NCBI GenBank assembly: GCA_964228885.1
Contig: CAXRCG010000203.1
Span: 15,030-79,029, forward strand
Reading direction: 5' to 3'
DNA from: UBA4582 sp964228885
Lineage (GTDB): Bacteria > Pseudomonadota > Gammaproteobacteria > Pseudomonadales > Azotimanducaceae
DNA length: 64,000 bases
Notes under the pieces: model-generated
The model's input: the letters and a program-made list of their open reading frames with translations, nothing else
The model's database searches: none
Told to the model about the DNA's origin: nothing
Position numbers and translations under genes: made by a program
Shown: positions 47,014 to 55,060 of the stretch, piece after piece
Numbering within the stretch: the first letter of the stretch is position 1
How the letters are laid out: the number at the start of each line of letters is the position of its first letter

Positions 47014-47559
47014 ATGATTGGCAAGCGAATTTTATTGATCGTACTACCGTTGTTGAGCCCGTTATTGCAGGCGGCAGACATCAAACCCGAGGTTCAAGTT
47101 TTACCAGAAGCAAAGTTAATTTCACTCAAGATCGAACTGCCAGCTTTGGCAGAACCTATCGGTAATTATGTGCCTGCGGTACGTTCAGGTGATCTTGTTT
47201 TTCTGTCCGGTACCGGACCGATACTTCCAGACGGCACAGTAGTCACCGGACGATTAGGCGATAACATCTCGATTGAAGCCGGTTATGCGGCGGCTAGACT
47301 TACAGCCATACAACACTTGGCGATGTTGAAAACATCAATTGGTAGTTTGAATAAAGTAAAGCGCATTGTTCGCGTTTTCGGCATGGTCAATTCAGATCCA
47401 AGTTTTACCGAGCAGCCCAAGGTGATCAATGGCTACAGCGATTTAATGGTCGAGGTGTTCGGAGAAAAGGGCAAGCACGCTCGGTCAGCTGTAGGCATGG
47501 CAAGCCTTCCGATGGGTATACCTGTCGAAATAGAAGCCATCGTCGAAGTAGAACACTAA
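47014..47559 (+). CDS. Periplasmic RidA/YjgF family protein with catalytic arginine
   Basis: 181 residues from ATG 47014, which has GAGGAG upstream. Unlike the other two Rid proteins of the window it has a signal peptide (MIGKRILLIVLPLLSPLLQA, about residues 1-20), so it is exported. It also keeps the catalytic region ARSAVGMASLPMGIPVEIEA with the conserved Arg, so it could deaminate enamines in the periplasm. It is enclosed by two direct repeats and is divergent from the flavoprotein/peptide unit, whose product it may process (inference). Confidence 0.87.
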   Translation: MIGKRILLIVLPLLSPLLQAADIKPEVQVLPEAKLISLKIELPALAEPIGNYVPAVRSGDLVFLSGTGPILPDGTVVTGRLGDNISIEAGYAAARLTAIQHLAMLKTSIGSLNKVKRIVRVFGMVNSDPSFTEQPKVINGYSDLMVEVFGEKGKHARSAVGMASLPMGIPVEIEAIVEVEH

Positions 47560-47578
47560 GGACCTCAGTTATTTAATC

Positions 47579-47644
47579 GCTGATCATCAGCAATCACCGT
47601 ACATGCCCGTTTTTAGGCATATGTGGTTTATTCCCCTTATCTTC
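47579..47644 (-). repeat. 66-bp repeat, copy B (3' end of the 44-residue peptide gene)
   Basis: Pairs with copy A at 46874-46939. It covers codons from GAA-GAT-AAG to the stop of the peptide gene and a following GCTGA-TCA-TCAGC inverted repeat. Confidence 0.7.
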
Positions 47645-47728
47645 CGAGAAGATTGCGCCTTGGTTACGATGGTTAGGTAGCACGGATTCACCCGAGTCAT
47701 CGCTTTCTTGGATAAGAAGTGTATTCAT
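47594..47728 (-). CDS. 44-residue peptide encoded behind the Tat flavoprotein
   Basis: The ATG at 47728 is 13 bp after the stop of the flavoprotein gene, and that gap contains AAAGGAAAG, a strong ribosome binding site. The product begins MNTLLIQESDDSGESVLPN and ends EDKGNKPHMPKNGHVR. The first half is acidic, the last 15 residues basic with Lys, His and Asn. There is no membrane segment and no Cys. The C-terminal part is duplicated 705 bp away with mostly silent changes, which supports it being translated. I do not recognise it. It could be an accessory peptide, a substrate of the oxidoreductase or a decayed toxin-like peptide. Confidence 0.5.
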   Translation of the reverse strand: MNTLLIQESDDSGESVLPNHRNQGAIFSEDKGNKPHMPKNGHVR

Positions 47729-47741
47729 ACTACTTTCCTTT

Positions 47742-49631
47742 TTATGTCGGCATTTTGGCTGAGATTTGTTCTTCAACCGCTCGCCAACCGGCATCGATCG
47801 CCGCATCCAGATAGGCATAAGCTTCGGAGTCAGAGTTGGCGATGGAAATCCTGCCAAACTGTGCCCGCCCAATTTCATGGGGAGCTTGCCCTTCGGCCCA
47901 TTCCGGGTCGTCTAATGCCATGTATTCGTAGGCGTACCCATGAGGCCAGCGGTTCACCGTAATCGCGCGAATGTCGGTTTCATGGTCGAAGCCATGCTTA
48001 CCGAGCACCGCTTGAAGTTGATCTCGGATCTCTTGCTCATAAGTATTAAAGTTGGTCGCATATACTTTGTGGCGCGCCAGGCGGCAGAGTTCACGACTAT
48101 TTTCAGTGCCAGAGGCCGTAATTTCCGGGATGCCTAGCAAGAACACTACCATGGGATCATCTGGACCGCGCGGCGGCTGGTGCCCACCAGTCGTTGTGGG
48201 GGGCGCCACCGTCATCACAACGTATGGGTCGTTTGGGCAACTCACACTGTTGACGCCAAGCTTCGACCAGGCATGCCCGTTCTTTAACAGGACGTTGACC
48301 CACACGAGTGGCACTTTAACGCCATAGTTCAGTGCTTCTTTTTGAGTCTCGGGCAAGTCCGGGCACAGATACGGGATTGCAGCGTTGTAACAGGCCAGCA
48401 CACAATGATCGCTGGTGACGCTCACAGCATTGCCGTCTTGAACATAGTCCACCGCGACACGCCTATTTGGTGTTTCTTGCACACCAACCACGGTGCTGTT
48501 GAGTCGCAAACGGACCGCTTGATCTTCTTGATCAAGCACACCGTAGTTGAATCGGCTGACTGCAATATTATCGAAGCCATTCGCATCAGGCGCGACGGTG
48601 GGGATAAGCTTGTGCACTAAAAGCCTTGCCACTGACGCATTGCCATCTGGAAAGTACAGCGACGACTGATCTGGTGAAGCAATGGCTGCGACAAGTTTTT
48701 CCGTTATTTCGCTGAGCCAGCTCATTCCCTGTATGCCAGGGCAACCTAGGTAGAACGCCTCCATAACGCTCACTCTCAGACCAGCCGCACCATAGATCAG
48801 CTTGGGAACGGGGTAGAAAATGGCGGCGGTTTCTTTAGCCAGGCCAACCCGATTGGTGAGAAACTCGATATAACTAGCCGTCTCGACGTAGCTTTTTTTT
48901 TCGCTCAGTGACATGTTGCTGAGGTAGTCAACCTTACCACCGAGTAAATCGACCAACTTGTCCTGTTCCGCTTCGGCTACAGGCAAAGCTCTGACCGCTG
49001 ACTCATATTCACCAATACCGAGCATGAACCCTGGCCACTTGCCAACCACTGACACCTGGCCCTCAATACTGGGAAGCGACAGCGCTGTGCCAGTATCCGA
49101 ACTCAATATAGAGAACCCACCTATGTTAGTTTTCAGGGCATCCAGATCAATACCGAGCTCATCCAGGAGACCTTTGGCCATTTCGCTATAGCCGCTCGGG
49201 CTCTCTAGGTTCACCGAGCCGCCAACGCCCAGCAACATCCGCCCTCCTTCGTGAAACTCGTTGCGTTTTGCGTGCCCGCCGAAGTCGTCATGGTTATCGA
49301 GTAGTAGTATTTTTGCATCAACGCCCATGCACTGCTGGTAAAACCTGGCAGCCGCGAGGCCGCTCACACCCGCGCCCACTACAACCAGGTCGTAGTGTTC
49401 GTCCAGAGGTTTGTGTTCATAAGGTTTTTGCCCGTTCCAGGCGAATGCGTGCGATACCTCGAAGGACCCTGGGTGGTTGCCCCGCAACCCGGTGAGGGTT
49501 GGCGGGTAGTAAGTGGATGAATTTTCTTTCCCGAAAAGCTCAGCGGGCGCCAGTAGCGTTGTACCGGCGGCGATGGCCATGCCGTTTAGAAAGTCGCGCC
49601 GTGTAATGTCGTAGTTTTTTCGATCGCTCAT
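47742..49631 (-). CDS. Tat-exported FAD-dependent oxidoreductase, spermidine dehydrogenase-like
   Basis: A 629-residue flavoprotein. A twin-arginine signal (ITRRDFLNG near residues 9-17) precedes a hydrophobic h-region, so it is exported folded with FAD. The dinucleotide motif VVVGAGVSGLAAARFY is at about residues 84-99. The YPPTLTGLRGNHPGSFEVSHA region matches proteins annotated as spermidine dehydrogenase or amine oxidase-like. Substrates in the periplasm would be amines or polyamines; these give imines, the targets of Rid proteins, which fits the periplasmic RidA gene nearby (inference). It begins a unit with the 44-residue peptide gene. Confidence 0.9.
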   Translation of the reverse strand: MSDRKNYDITRRDFLNGMAIAAGTTLLAPAELFGKENSSTYYPPTLTGLRGNHPGSFEVSHAFAWNGQKPYEHKPLDEHYDLVVVGAGVSGLAAARFYQQCMGVDAKILLLDNHDDFGGHAKRNEFHEGGRMLLGVGGSVNLESPSGYSEMAKGLLDELGIDLDALKTNIGGFSILSSDTGTALSLPSIEGQVSVVGKWPGFMLGIGEYESAVRALPVAEAEQDKLVDLLGGKVDYLSNMSLSEKKSYVETASYIEFLTNRVGLAKETAAIFYPVPKLIYGAAGLRVSVMEAFYLGCPGIQGMSWLSEITEKLVAAIASPDQSSLYFPDGNASVARLLVHKLIPTVAPDANGFDNIAVSRFNYGVLDQEDQAVRLRLNSTVVGVQETPNRRVAVDYVQDGNAVSVTSDHCVLACYNAAIPYLCPDLPETQKEALNYGVKVPLVWVNVLLKNGHAWSKLGVNSVSCPNDPYVVMTVAPPTTTGGHQPPRGPDDPMVVFLLGIPEITASGTENSRELCRLARHKVYATNFNTYEQEIRDQLQAVLGKHGFDHETDIRAITVNRWPHGYAYEYMALDDPEWAEGQAPHEIGRAQFGRISIANSDSEAYAYLDAAIDAGWRAVEEQISAKMPT

Positions 49632-49668
49632 TGTTGATTATTCCCTGGGGCGTTGAGTTACGCGTTTA

Positions 49669-49839
49669 TCAATTCGCTGCTGTCAGCGTCAATACAATGC
49701 TGGATATGAATGCCGAAATAAGGACGCCGGTAGCTAACGTTATGCTCACGCCGATGCTTTCAGCAAGCGGCAGAATGATCGGTACAGTAATCGCAAAAAC
49801 GCCCAGCTGAGATCCTCCAAAAGAAACTATCCCGGTAGG
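49669..49839 (-). pseudogene. C-terminal remnant of an NhaC-type antiporter
   Basis: A frame of 56 codons with a stop but no start. Its hydrophobic sequence (GGSQLGVFAITVPIILPLAE, then IGVSITLATGVLIS) resembles the carrier segment GSSWGTYAIAYPLAMPLAW of the intact NhaC antiporter at 53.3-55.0 kb. The upstream boundary is a TAA. It is a gene tail left after deletion. Confidence 0.5.
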
Positions 49840-49871
49840 TTAAACGTCGTTGGCCTGCATGTGCACGAATC

Positions 49872-50309
49872 TCATTCTTCAGCAGTTGCGTAGATCACCC
49901 AGATTTTTCTGTAACCTTCGGTCTCAAAGATGCCCGTCCATTCTTTGGGAACCGTCACCCCCTCTCCAGCCTGGATGGTCTGCACCGTACCGTCGCTCGA
50001 CGTGAGCGTAATGCCGCCTTCGAGAAAGAACATGAATTCATCCACGCCGTAGGGTTCGTTAACTTCGATGCGGGTTTTGCCAGACTTGTACATACCAGAG
50101 GAAAATTTCTGGTTACTGGAAATCATAGAAGTTACATCCAACGTGACATGGCCATCCGCATGGGTGGTCTCGTTCGTGTCGCTGCGCTCAAAAATTTCCC
50201 CGGCTAGATCCGACTTGCTCAGTACCGCGGGTAGTTTCGCTGTTTGGCTTTCTGCATATGTTACTTGGAACAATACAAGTGAGGCGACGATTGCGATTAG
50301 ACCTTTCAT
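49872..50309 (-). CDS. Exported cupin-domain protein
   Basis: A 145-residue protein with a signal peptide (MKGLIAIVASLVLFQVTYA, about residues 1-19). A single cupin barrel follows (FMFFLEGGITLTSSDG, then GEGVTVPKEWTGIFETEG). The metal-binding histidines of the canonical cupin motifs are mostly missing, as in the DUF861/EutQ-type cupins. It is likely periplasmic. The ATG has TAGGAA upstream. No function can be assigned. It is on the same strand as, and upstream of, the flavoprotein gene, separated by the antiporter remnant. Confidence 0.85.
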   Translation of the reverse strand: MKGLIAIVASLVLFQVTYAESQTAKLPAVLSKSDLAGEIFERSDTNETTHADGHVTLDVTSMISSNQKFSSGMYKSGKTRIEVNEPYGVDEFMFFLEGGITLTSSDGTVQTIQAGEGVTVPKEWTGIFETEGYRKIWVIYATAEE

Positions 50310-50510
50310 AAGTTTTCCTATTTGCTTTTACATGTCATCTGACAGGCATTAATCTATAGCAAGTCAGCCACTGCGTCAATTCTCTATCTAGGCATTGTTT
50401 TGAGGGGCAAAATCATACAAATAATGTTGAGTTGTCATGGTTTTGGTGTCGTTATCTGCAAGGGCTGAACACCACTTAATGAAAAGAGGTGGGATAGACA
50501 TAGAGAATTT
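50310..50510. other. AT-rich interval upstream of cupin gene
   Basis: Presumed promoter region of the cupin gene. No gene seen. Confidence 0.4.
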
Positions 50511-50768
50511 ATGGCGTATTACGGATGCGAACGTATGGATTTCCATTTCACATTAGCATATCAATACGCAGAGAAATTATTTGCATGACCTTATGAACAA
50601 GTCTGTAGTTCATTTAATCTTGTTAACGATGAGACAGATGCTATTGAGAATCCAATGATACAAATTGTTGGTATCTTTGGTAATTTGTTTGACGCACAGG
50701 GGATGGCGGATTTACATATAGACTATGATCAGATGGATAAATTTTATAAAGCATATACCAAAGAATAA
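50511..50768 (+). pseudogene. 85-codon frame interrupted by one in-frame TGA
   Basis: From ATG 50511 the frame is open for 25 codons (ending YAEKLFA), meets TGA at 50586, then stays open for a further 59 codons to TAA, ending DYDQMDKFYKAYTKE. The reading frame is unchanged across the stop, and both halves have similar, AT-rich composition. It looks like a small gene disabled by a nonsense mutation. No family was recognised. Confidence 0.35.
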
Positions 50769-50904
50769 GCAACCCATCGAGCAATTGCCTTAGATTGCAA
50801 GCAGCTTTTTATATGCAAGTAGCTTGCCGTTTTGCTTCACGACTTGGCCGTCAAACCAGACAGCATCCGCGTCGGCTGATTGCCGCGCGCAATTAAGGAC
50901 CCAG

Positions 50905-51966
50905 TCATAGAGAGTTCGCAAAGCCATGTATCGACCGCAACGTCTCTGCTGTGACTTCCGGAGCGATGTCGACGAAAGCGATGTCACCGGCATGCGGTGT
51001 GCCATGAACCGTACGCGCAACTGCAGAAACCCCAGCTCGCACTAGCTTTCGATAGTACGCAAGCCCCTCATCACGAAGCGGATCAAGTTCATTGACTGAT
51101 ATGATATGCGGTGGCAGACCACTGAGATCATCGTCGGTTACATGCAAAGGCCAAGCAAGTGGATTGGTCGCATGCTCGCCATTCGGGTCATAGACCCTAA
51201 CGAGGTTCGCCATCATGCCACCGTCCAGCATGTAGGTATCATTTTCAACGAGCGAGGCAAGCTCAGGCGGTGGGTTCAAGTAGCTACCTGAGATGTACGG
51301 ACACATGCAGTAGACACCATCAATCTGATTCGACCAACCTTCTTTGAGCGCTTTCAGAGCTGTTGCAATGCAGAGATTACCTCCGCCCGATTCGCCCGAA
51401 GTAATTATGGTCGAAATATCCAATCGTTCTTTATTTGCATAGGTCCATTGGGTGGCCGTTGCACAGTCATTCAAACCAGCTGGAAATGGATGGATACCTA
51501 ACTCACCACCCCCATTGCGAAATTCCACGCCGACAATCACCATCCCCGCCAGCGCCAGGCTTTTACGCCAGCGCACATAGGTCGGATCCGCAGCCTTCTC
51601 CAAGACCATGCCACCACCGTGCATGTGCACCATGCCAGGTAATACATCTACCTGGTTCTTCGGACGTTCTATAAATAGCGTGATTTCATTACCGTCCACT
51701 CCCTCGATGGTCTCAACTGTCGATTCGACCTCATCAAAGTCAGGCATCATTTCCAACAGCAGCGGATGGCTCATCTCGCCTTCTCTTTCAAGCGCTACAC
51801 AATATTCTAAGCACTGCTCGTAGCTGGCATCCGACGCTAGCGGCTTAACGCCCTCCGCAAGCGCCATCATTGCCACGACACCAGCGAGTCTCGGATCTGC
51901 ACGTGGGTCATCTTCAAAACTCAATTCAGGGTTACCTAACCGCCCTGGCAAATTCATTTCGCTCAT
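50905..51966 (-). CDS. Alpha/beta hydrolase, hormone-sensitive lipase (family IV) esterase
   Basis: A 353-residue esterase. The oxyanion motif HGGGMV lies near residues 114-119, the nucleophile is in GESGGGN near 194-200, the acid is probably in NELDPLRDEG and the base in GTPHAGD near the C-terminus, so the catalytic triad is complete. The family is cytosolic and hydrolyses short acyl esters. The ATG has AGGATAAG upstream. It is single-gene. It could release acids from the ester-containing products of the surrounding oxygenases (inference). Confidence 0.92.
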   Translation of the reverse strand: MSEMNLPGRLGNPELSFEDDPRADPRLAGVVAMMALAEGVKPLASDASYEQCLEYCVALEREGEMSHPLLLEMMPDFDEVESTVETIEGVDGNEITLFIERPKNQVDVLPGMVHMHGGGMVLEKAADPTYVRWRKSLALAGMVIVGVEFRNGGGELGIHPFPAGLNDCATATQWTYANKERLDISTIITSGESGGGNLCIATALKALKEGWSNQIDGVYCMCPYISGSYLNPPPELASLVENDTYMLDGGMMANLVRVYDPNGEHATNPLAWPLHVTDDDLSGLPPHIISVNELDPLRDEGLAYYRKLVRAGVSAVARTVHGTPHAGDIAFVDIAPEVTAETLRSIHGFANSL

Positions 51967-52138
51967 TTCTTATCCTAAATCGTTTTCTCGCTATCGGCGC
52001 ACTTAAACTCTGGGAAGATAATTTTTAACCGCGTTTACGCTCAATTTCAGAAGCGCCCTAATTGGTACTTTACGGATCTTTAACTCTGTAGCTTTAACTC
52101 GTAAGTCATTTAAAAATCTATTAGTCAAATTAGTGTAT

Positions 52139-52306
52139 TTACCCATCTAGCGCTTGAACAAGATCTGCCAAAATATCCTCTGCATACTCATGTCCCGCAG
52201 AAATTCTTACTAGTCCCTGAGTTATAGCATGCTTAGCTTGCTTTTCCGATGTGCAGGTCGAGTGAGCCATACTAGCGGGATGCTGAATTAGCGGGAATTT
52301 AGGAAC
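52139..52306 (-). pseudogene. C-terminal remnant of a Cys/Met-metabolism PLP enzyme
   Basis: 55 codons with a stop but no start. The sequence LIQHPASMAHSTCTSEKQA, then ITQGLVRISAGHEYAEDILA, is the C-terminus of cystathionine gamma-synthase/lyase or methionine gamma-lyase family enzymes. The frame is closed upstream by TGA, and no other part of the gene is nearby. Confidence 0.72.
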
Positions 52307-52309
52307 TCA

Positions 52310-52332
52310 AAAGCCCCGTCAAAGCGATAGGG
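52310..52332 (-). terminator. Probable terminator of the frameshifted PEP-CTERM gene
   Basis: On the minus strand AGAGCCC and GGGGCTTTT give a 5-bp GC-rich stem with a 13-nt loop followed by four T, about 55 bp after the stop codon. Confidence 0.5.
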
Positions 52333-52386
52333 CTCTTGCATGATTACGCGAGTTGCTGGCAGTCTCTGCGCTATAGCGGTCCTAAT

Positions 52387-52919
52387 TCAATTAGCCTTTT
52401 GGCGTTGAGATAAACCAACCCCAAGTACGCCAAGAGCCAGAAGGACCAAAGTAGACGGCTCAGGAACAGTACCAACAATTGCCCAAGCACCTTTGAAGGC
52501 ATGTGCGTTATGGGCGCCTCTATTATCGATTATGGTTTGAACCCCATTGATATTAATAAAGGCCTGCCCGCCTGATGAGTTTGCAACGCCGTCATCATAA
52601 TTACCCCAGACAAACTGGGCTGGTTGCTGCCATTTCGTTCCCATCACATTAAAATACGATGCGGCAGGAACGCCGTTGAGATTGGTAAATAAGGTCGTTA
52701 TTTGATCTTTTGTTGCTAGCGTTACGCCTAGATTGACGGCCTGACTAAACATCGAGTTTATCGAACCAGCTGAAAATTTATCTAGATCTAACCAGATAAT
52801 ACCTGTGTCCGTATCAGTAAAGCCGCCAGTAGGATCAGAATTGAAACCCGCTTCAATTATCGAGGCATTCGCCTGAGACAAAGATGTGATTAGAATAAAA
52901 AAGTAACGATTCTTTTCAT
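52387..52919 (-). CDS. PEP-CTERM protein with frameshift in the signal peptide
   Basis: The body (about 175 residues) is exported-type sequence: IEAGFNSDPTGGFTDTDTG, then WLDLDKFSAG, ending in a clear PEP-CTERM signal VPEPSTLVLLALGVLGVG and a QRQKAN tail. ATG 52919 begins MKRIVTF and then runs into a stop after nine codons. Reading one extra T in the six-T run (52897-52902) restores the signal peptide MKRIVTFFILITSLSQANA in frame with the body. This may be a sequencing error, a pseudogene mutation or a phase-variable slippage switch. A sigma-54 promoter precedes it. Confidence 0.75.
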
Positions 52920-52958
52920 GCTCGCTTATGCCCTGTAAATTTCGTAAGCAAGCTAACA

Positions 52959-52974
52959 AGCACTATATGTGCCA
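52959..52974 (-). promoter_or_regulatory. Sigma-54 type promoter of second PEP-CTERM gene
   Basis: On the minus strand TGGCACATATAGTGCT matches TGGCAC-N5-(T)TGCW with invariant GG and GC ten bases apart, 40 bp upstream of ATG 52919. It is the same arrangement as at 18977-18992 upstream of the other PEP-CTERM gene. Confidence 0.7.
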
Positions 52975-53168
52975 AAAAATAATAGGCTTTACAAATCAGT
53001 ATGTTGTGTCTTTCTAAGACCTTGCGTGTCACAAATGCCCGTTAGATTGTAAAATAAATCGACAGCGTATAAGGAAGGTTAACGCTATATCGCTATTAAG
53101 CTGCCATTTGCAAAATTCACATAATCGGTTCTAGATAGCAACCGCATTCCGGTTTGCTTTTGCTATCG

Positions 53169-53268
53169 CTAAACCTGACGATTTCCTTTCGCTAATTTTA
53201 CAAATTTTTCTACCGCTTGAATTTCAGCACTGTTGAGATTTAACCCGTTTGCTTGCTGACCTCCGTGA
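53169..53268 (-). pseudogene. Possible C-terminal remnant, cytochrome c peroxidase-like
   Basis: A frame of about 32 codons beginning just after the NhaC stop reads SHGGQQANGLNLNSAEIQAV, then EKFVKLAKG and ends QV. This resembles the C-terminal end (HGG...LNL...E...FL) of MauG/cytochrome c peroxidase family proteins. It has no start. The match is short. Confidence 0.35.
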
Positions 53269-53269
53269 C

Positions 53270-55051
53270 TCAAGCAACAGCCAATGCGGACAGTGTCCAA
53301 AGAATTGCCGCGACCACTGCCGTCATTGCCGAAGGGACAAACTGGGATTTCACATGATCCATGAGATCACAGCCGGTGGTTGTTGCGCTGAGAATGGTGG
53401 TGTCTGAAATTGGAGAGCATTGATCTCCGAATACACCGCCGTTGAGTACACAGGCGAAACAGATCGACAGGTAGAGTTCCGGGTTGGCAATTCCCTGGCT
53501 CTGTGCGATGGCCCAGGCTAGCGGCATGGCAAGCGGATAGGCGATGGCGTAGGTGCCCCAGCTGCTGCCAGTGGAAAAAGCAGTGAGGATGGTTAGCACC
53601 AGAAGTGAGGCGGGTAAGACATAGTAGGGAACCCTGTCTCCCAATAGCTCGATCAGATAAAGCCCTCCGCCTGACTCGGCACTGATGCCGCCCACCGTGA
53701 TGGCGAGCATCATGATGGTCACGGCTACAATCACGCCTTTTAACCCGTTGCCAATGCCATCGATAAGCTGTCGCAAAGACATGCCCTTGAGCAGTGCGAT
53801 AGAGGCTGCCATTAGCAGAGCAGCACCGAAAGCCCAGTTAACCTGGGGTGACCCCAGCCAGATGAAGCTGCCAATCGCTATTGTCATCAACAGGGCTAGT
53901 GGAGCAACGAATTCCAGAACGTTTGGCACATATCCATCAGGCACATGGCTGATGTGAAGCTCGGGGGCGCTGATTGGGTTTGCACCTGGCGCGTCTAGCT
54001 CTCCTGAGTTCAGCGCCCTGGCCCTGGCTTGCTGCAATGCTTTGCCGGAAAAGCGGGTGATGTTAAGGCTCAGTAATAATGCGCCCAGCACCGCAAGAAT
54101 TGAATAGAAACTAAAAATCAGGCTACTGAAATAGAAGCTGATCCTGCCTGCCTCTGTGCTTAGAAACGCTACGCCGGGGATGAAGATCAGGGATTGCACA
54201 AACAGCGGCCAGGCGTTGAACGCCAACAGCGACGCAACCGGCGCACCGGTGGTATCAACAATATAGCTGGTTTCCTCATGACTGACACGGTTATTGTCGG
54301 CCACTGGCTTTATCGCTACGCCAGCAAGTACCGTACTAATTGTGCCACCCTGGAAGAACATCAGGCCAAGTAACCAAGCGACAAGTTTTGCCGAGCGGGG
54401 CCCGCGCACAAAGTTGACCGCAGTATAATTTGCAAACGCCTGCGCTGCACCGGTTCGTGACCAGACGCCGAGCAGCCCTCCCAATAACCAAAGATACAGC
54501 AAGAGGATGCTGGCTGAGTTTGAAGTGGCAAACGAGGGTATCAGAACTTCATCCAGAATATTGAATTTGCCGAGCATAAAGGCGCCAACCAAGACACCGG
54601 TGAACAGCGAACTCAGCGGTTCCCTGGTCAGCAGGCAGAGGCTTACCGCAGCAAATGCAGGCAAGAGTGACCATATACCGAAGTGGGGGCTGGCCTCGAT
54701 AATCGAATAGACCGATTCCTCCAAATCCTCGGTTGCCTCAACAACCCACTGCGTTGTCATGATTGGGGCGCCATCGAGCTGGTCTAATACTGCCTGCCGC
54801 AGAGGGGATTCAGCATAAGGCACGATCTCGTTGATTAGTATTTCTTGCTGGCCTTGCTGGTAGGCAAACTCCCCTTGGTTGTTGACATACACCGGCATGG
54901 TGGTTTTTTGCTCAACCCAAGTGGGAGAGACAAAGAAGTTCGTATACAGGCCCAGCAGCACACAGGCTACTACCGCCCAGAATGAAGGGGTTAATCTGCG
55001 CAACAACTGCTCCATTGCTGCATACTGATTGTTTGGTTTTTGCAATGACAC
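53270..55051 (-). CDS. Na+/H+ antiporter NhaC family protein
   Basis: A 593-residue polytopic transporter. There is an N-terminal anchor helix, a periplasmic loop of about 100 residues, then about 11-12 helices. The carrier segments GSSWGTYAIAYPLAMPLAW, then CFACVLNGGVFGDQCSPISD (near residues 540-560) are hallmarks of the NhaC/MleN family. It exchanges protons for sodium, sometimes with organic acids. The start is GTG 55051, or ATG 55015; neither has a strong binding site. It lies 9 bp after the stop of the threonine aldolase gene on the same strand, so they form an operon. Confidence 0.9.
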   Translation of the reverse strand: MSLQKPNNQYAAMEQLLRRLTPSFWAVVACVLLGLYTNFFVSPTWVEQKTTMPVYVNNQGEFAYQQGQQEILINEIVPYAESPLRQAVLDQLDGAPIMTTQWVVEATEDLEESVYSIIEASPHFGIWSLLPAFAAVSLCLLTREPLSSLFTGVLVGAFMLGKFNILDEVLIPSFATSNSASILLLYLWLLGGLLGVWSRTGAAQAFANYTAVNFVRGPRSAKLVAWLLGLMFFQGGTISTVLAGVAIKPVADNNRVSHEETSYIVDTTGAPVASLLAFNAWPLFVQSLIFIPGVAFLSTEAGRISFYFSSLIFSFYSILAVLGALLLSLNITRFSGKALQQARARALNSGELDAPGANPISAPELHISHVPDGYVPNVLEFVAPLALLMTIAIGSFIWLGSPQVNWAFGAALLMAASIALLKGMSLRQLIDGIGNGLKGVIVAVTIMMLAITVGGISAESGGGLYLIELLGDRVPYYVLPASLLVLTILTAFSTGSSWGTYAIAYPLAMPLAWAIAQSQGIANPELYLSICFACVLNGGVFGDQCSPISDTTILSATTTGCDLMDHVKSQFVPSAMTAVVAAILWTLSALAVA

Positions 55052-55060
55052 GAAGCGCTG

